NCBI GenBank assembly: GCA_035236585.1
Contig: CP141130.1
Location: forward strand, 75,525,944 to 75,589,943
Reading direction: 5' to 3'
Source of the DNA: Warburgia ugandensis
Taxonomy: Eukaryota; Streptophyta; Magnoliopsida; Canellales; Canellaceae
Length of the DNA stretch: 64,000 bases
In this document: one piece after another, positions 61,001 through 64,000 of the stretch
Numbering within the stretch: position 1 is the stretch's first letter
Layout: every line of letters begins with the position of its first letter
Program-made: the position numbers and the translations under genes
Notes under the pieces: generated by a model
What the model was told of the DNA's origin: nothing
Database searches by the model: none
The model's input: only the letters and a program-made list of their open reading frames with translations

Positions 61001-63875
61001 ATGATTAGATGTGTTTCTACTGGTTCTGTATCTTTAGTTTCTACAAACTTTTCAGATTAATATGTTCAGAGACAATTTTAGTTTCCAGCCATTTAAAGAA
61101 AGAGGTTTCTTCCATTGAATGTCCCATCTTGTCTTAGTGTAAATAACAGAAATTACTTGCTGTGGGTTTGTGGTTCAAATGGCTACTATGACATTTTCTC
61201 TAGTGGTAACTAACCCACTAGATTATAGTACCAAATATAATGAGTCTAAGATGCTAACAAATGCCAGCATCACCCAGTGAATATAGAATGTTTAATCATT
61301 TCAAAAATTTAGAATACATTAAACCAACACAATTACATTAGAAATAAGCTGGAACAAGTGAAAACTGGCAAAATAAATGAAGCAATCCAGGAATAAAGAA
61401 TATCAGAATGAGATGCTAAAATAATGAAGCAATACAGGAGTATAGAATAGGAGAGTAGATGCTAACCTGAAACAGAGCCCCAGTTGCCTTCCACACTATC
61501 AATTTGGCTCAGAGAATCTACTGACATCTCTTTGGTCAAAACTGAAGCATTGCTGTGTTGCTTAAGAATATCACAACTTTCCTCTTGCAAAGATTGCAAG
61601 TGACTGTCTGTGGCTTCCCCTTCAACAAAATCTTTAGTCTTGATGTTTTGAAGTGTGAGCACACCCTGAGCAGAAGCTTTATCCACTGTGGAAGTTACAT
61701 CTTTTTCATATGTGGGTCTTGGTGCAGTAGACTGGCATGATCCAAGCTGAATACTTTGATCCAAAGTAGGTTCATCCGGATGGGTTTCAGGAAGCCTAGA
61801 GTCTATTTCATTTCCTGCCACTTGAACTTCCACCTCTTTAACAGTAGGATCAGAGCAAATATCAGATGCAATTTGTTGTGAACTTTCATAAGAAGTATGT
61901 CCCAGTGAACTCTCTACATGACTGGTACTGACATGGGTTTCTTCAGGACCCACAATTTCACCCAGAAGGGTAGATTCAGTTAGCTTTAGATCCCTTTCAA
62001 CTTTATCTGTTCCAAGATCTGCATAAAATTGTGGCTTTCTTTCAGTAATTTCACTTGCAGATTCAGGGTGAGTCCTTGAATCAGACGATTCTTCATCTCT
62101 AGATCCTTCCTGACTGTACTCATTATCTAAATTAGCATCAATGTGTCTAGCCTCCTTATCAACGACATCATACCCACTACTCTCTGTTGTGGTTTCTTGA
62201 AGAACTTCAGCTGCTGCTGCTGTAGTGGACTTCATATTACTGGTCCCAGCTGCATCAACTATCAGGTCTTCTGGTTGTATTTCATGTGATATTAGACTTT
62301 CCTGTTCTCCAGAAGAGGATTCTGCTGCCCTTTCCTCAAAATCGCTTACAGTTGCACCAATTCCTGAAGCCATCACTGCATCATTGGGACATATTGCTTT
62401 ACTTACTACTGGCTTTCCATTCACTGAATCAGCATCTGTTCTGTCCAAGAGAAGGCTTTCATCTGCAGTTTCACTGGATTGAGGTCCACCATGAGTTTTT
62501 CCTTTACCAGAAACTCCATCAGAACCACTTTGATCAATGGTCAAAACATCGTGTGTACCAGCACCAGTGCTATCTTCTGCTACTTTCATAGTTGAAGGAA
62601 ATATATTTCCATTCTCCTCAGACTTAACCGACACTAGTCCTAAATGAACTTCCTCCTGGGAATCAACATCTTCAGTTCCTACCACTTCAGCATCACAGGA
62701 GGTTAGAGCTACCTCCAGTTCCACTGGTCCTTGATCTTTAGAAGCTTCAGGGTTCATCTCACTAATAGTTGTGGCAGATAAATTAGCAACGGGTGGAGCA
62801 GGCTTCTCTTCTTCATCAAAATCTCCATGTAAATTGCTACCAACCATTGTATCAACATTTGCTTCCTCCACTTGTATTCTTCCTTTCATAACTTGCTGTG
62901 TGAATTCCCCAGCTTTGCCTTGTGTGGTTCCTGAACAAGCACTTAAAAACATCTCATTCTGAGGCTTCTGCTGTCCCAATGAATCAGTTAGCACTTCTTG
63001 TCGACACAAGATTTGGGAATCAGCTTCCTGTAAATCCACTTTGGACTTTGTATTAGAAATGTTTCTGACATCTGCAGGATTAGGAAGGGTGGTAAGATTC
63101 TCACTACCATGTCCATGTACTATGTAGGAATTTTCCACTGTGTCACTTGGATTCTCAAAGTTTGCTTCTTCACCAGCTTCAACTTTTGTCATTTCTGCAT
63201 AAGTACTAGAGGACAACTCATTCTGAGGCTTCTCATGTCCCATGGAATCAGTTTGCTCTTCTTGCCCATGAAAGATTATTGGGTCAGTTTCCTGTAAATC
63301 CACTGAAGGCTTCATCTCAGAAATTTTTTCAAAAGTTACATCTTCAAGCCTTAGACTTTCATCTCTGTCTCTATGCACAAAGGAACCTTCAGCCGCCTCA
63401 TTTGGATTCTGAACATTTGTCTCTTGAACAGAACTAACATGTTGGACTCTTTTTGGAGGTTGGACATCATCAACTTGTGAGCTTGCTTCTGGAGGCAGGA
63501 CAGCATCAACATGTGGGCTTCCTTCCTGAGGTTGGACAGCATCAACACGTGGGCTTCCTTGTGGAGCTTGAACAGTATCAGCAGAAGCATCCAGATGCTT
63601 ATGAGCTTCAACTTCAATAGAACCCAGATGGGTACTGGCAAAAATTTCGTTCCAAGGTTTCTGCTCTAGTGACAAATGAGCACTCTCTCCCTGTACGTCA
63701 GCAGGAGCTGCCTCTGGCAATTTGATGGTATCATCACTGGTTAACAACGAGGGAACAACTGACACAGGAAATGCATCCACCTCCTGCAATTCAGAATCAA
63801 TTTGAGCGAAACTTCTTGCTGGTATGCAGGACCCTTCATCTTCATTGCTTTTTCCATCGACTTTCATATCAGGCC
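46044..63875 (-). CDS. 3' part of a gene for a large acidic, repeat-containing plant protein of unknown function
   Basis: Two exons are visible. A long exon 63875-61467 (803 codons) has acceptor TGTAG, donor G|GTTAGC and phase 1. A last exon 46702-46044 has acceptor TTTTGCAG. The phases fit (G+AT), joining NWGSVS to [10 protein letters not shown] across a 14.8-kb intron. The 5' end lies beyond the window. The long exon is acidic and low-complexity (Glu, Asp, Ser, Thr), with a ~14-aa microrepeat (GSPxVDAVQPP-like, 63450-63580) and two ~85-aa units (about 63420-62910) sharing VDLQEtD and QKPQNE. The C-terminus is different: basic and ordered, ending [17 protein letters not shown], with [20 protein letters not shown] upstream. 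I do not recognise a named family. An extra exon inside the giant intron, or two separate genes, cannot be excluded. Confidence 0.65.
51418..51600 (-). repeat. Three ~65-bp tandem repeats at the RTE N-terminus
   Basis: Each unit encodes about 22 aa around VKNGQGLL and ALHRI, immediately before the endonuclease. Confidence 0.85.
51637..51930 (-). repeat. Two ~145-bp tandem repeats in the RTE 5' leader
   Basis: Both units contain catttcttcctt, caaatgcatattcatttgca, and end with ggcacctgacg. They differ at few positions. Confidence 0.9.
52600..52896 (-). mobile_element. Ty1/copia pol relic, distal part
   Basis: On the minus strand, a segment reading [15 protein letters not shown] (about 52640-52720) matches the C-terminal RNase H signature of Ty1/copia (FHxRTKHIxIDxHF). 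It belongs with the part starting at 54842 and is separated from it by a later LTR insertion. It is a broken fossil. Confidence 0.65.
52901..53425 (-). repeat. LTR (3' in element sense)
   Basis: This 525-bp direct repeat matches 54315-54837 and contains the element's TATA-like region in sense (tataaatagg equivalent). Confidence 0.93.
54315..54837 (-). repeat. LTR (5' in element sense)
   Basis: This 523-bp direct repeat matches 52901-53425. It lies next to the primer-binding site. Confidence 0.93.
54842..56000 (-). mobile_element. Ty1/copia pol relic, RT and RNase H part
   Basis: Minus-strand readings show Ty1/copia landmarks: the RT entry ([13 protein letters not shown], about 55700-55760), the VDD active-site region (about 55385), and the start of RNase H ([13 protein letters not shown], about 54930). 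The weaker reading at 55994-56332 may be the end of integrase. It is an old, broken fossil that hosts two later insertions (52901-54837 and 55641-55660). Confidence 0.75.
55625..55676 (-). mobile_element. Tail-only RTE insertion with 16-bp target duplication
   Basis: A 20-bp insert (tcttgatgatgatgatgatg, 55641-55660) equals the extreme 3' end and (TGA)n tail of RTE copies. On both sides lies the perfect 16-mer aggctgagcatcaagg (55625-55640 and 55661-55676). The insert's sense is on the plus strand, opposite to the gene, although the surrounding copia relic is on minus. Confidence 0.75.
56690..58390. repeat. Diverged local duplications in the giant intron
   Basis: A segment around 56710-56825 (gcccattgct...ttgcaaatggggatcaa...ttttccagat) recurs at 57720-57785 plus 58255-58275. 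A second one (cagttgattaat...cagtcaaaca...caaattgaaa) recurs at 57645-57730 and 58290-58360. Confidence 0.7.
57790..58251. mobile_element. MITE-like foldback element (~460 bp)
   Basis: Its ends are inverted repeats (agtgatatatgcacc at the left; ggtgcatgtatcact at the right). The inversion continues inward over tcctcatgag/ctcgtgagga and ggtctgccaggtttctaaag/ctttagaaacctagacctac. An internal ~65-bp direct duplication lies at 57830-57955. Flanks ttgattaag and ttgattgaa may be a decayed 8-9-bp target duplication, as in hAT or Mutator MITEs. It has no coding capacity. Confidence 0.65.
58473..58652 (-). mobile_element. Au-type SINE with 19-bp target duplication
   Basis: Minus-strand full-length copy. 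Flanks catatagaaaaatgaatta (58454-58472) and catgtagaaaaatgaatta (58653-58671) differ at one base. Confidence 0.93.
60184..60425 (-). mobile_element. RTE-clade LINE, short 5'-truncated fragment
   Basis: It begins on the plus strand with acatcatcatcatcaagacc (tail) and covers only the C-terminal block of the RTE ORF (to a reading equivalent to FGHVQ). No clean target duplication was found. Confidence 0.88.
60426..61466. other. Intron sequence next to the long acidic exon
   Basis: AT-rich, with no recognised repeat or ORF. Confidence 0.5.
63450..63580 (-). repeat. Coding microrepeat in the acidic protein
   Basis: Three or four ~42-bp units encode [36 protein letters not shown] and a decayed [12 protein letters not shown]. 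Confidence 0.85.
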
Positions 63876-64000
63876 CTACAACAGCCACAAAAAAGGTTAA
63901 TAACTTCTTACAAGAATTGGGCTAGGTATTCAATACCAAATCATCTCTTTGATGCCTCAAGTTTCAAAAGCAATTTTACAGGTAATAGCAACTTAGCAGA
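63876..64000 (-). other. Upstream intron of the acidic-protein gene (continues outside)
   Basis: The acceptor TGTAG at 63880-63876 implies a further 5' exon beyond the window. The phase at this acceptor needs one base from that exon. Confidence 0.55.

Larger units (their letters stand above)
46703..61466 (-). other. Giant 14.8-kb intron filled with nested retroelements
   Basis: It lies between donor 61466-61465 and acceptor 46704-46703. It contains two nested RTE LINEs, a Ty1/copia relic with a gag-only LTR element inside, a tail-only RTE insertion, a short RTE fragment, a MITE-like foldback element and a SINE. Nearly all are on the minus strand, i.e. in gene orientation. The stretches 46743-47327, 52145-52600, 56340-57780 and 58672-60180 hold nothing I can name. 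Confidence 0.65.

Noticed and set aside
63351-63641. Alternative-frame ORF with Leu-rich repeats
   Set aside because: It mirrors the coding microrepeat of the acidic protein in another frame.

Overview
This is nuclear DNA from a flowering plant. The host genes have short exons, GT-AG introns and plant-specific protein families. The space between and inside them is packed with plant retroelements: Au-type SINEs, RTE and L1 LINEs, Ty1/copia and gag-only LTR elements, and a miniature LTR (TRIM) cluster. The large introns and layered insertions suggest a woody angiosperm such as a magnoliid or early-diverging eudicot, but the species cannot be fixed from this window. No bacterial, organellar, rRNA or CRISPR content was seen.

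Layout. 1-6487: a gag-only LTR element whose internal region is filled by about 4.6 kb of non-coding, LTR-like DNA. 6488-9246: intergenic with a SINE fragment. 9247-15831 (-): a six-exon gene for an ER-lumen FKBP prolyl isomerase. 15832-21949: intergenic with SINEs, a 53-bp tandem repeat and an RTE fragment carrying an odd hairpin. 21950-28188 (+): a nine-exon gene for the meiotic double-strand-break factor PRD1 (1299 aa). 30368-32124 (-): a two-exon chloroplast-type PPR gene lying tail-to-tail with PRD1, a pairing I believe is conserved in Arabidopsis. About 32950-38960 (-): a decayed L1 LINE. 40407-45550: an array of miniature LTR units in minus, plus, minus blocks. 46044 to beyond 63875 (-): the 3' end of a large acidic-protein gene whose last intron is 14.8 kb long. 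That intron holds two nested RTE LINEs, a Ty1/copia relic interrupted by a young gag-only LTR element, a MITE-like foldback element, a SINE and smaller pieces.

The four host genes do not form a pathway: one acts in ER protein folding, one in meiotic recombination, one in organelle RNA metabolism and one is of unknown function. The value of the window lies in its gene models and in well-preserved insertion histories, where target-site duplications show which element entered which. I saw no convincing new gene system. The most unusual structures are the flipping TRIM array, a tail-only RTE insertion of about 20 bp with a 16-bp duplication, and a templated-inversion hairpin inside an RTE copy.
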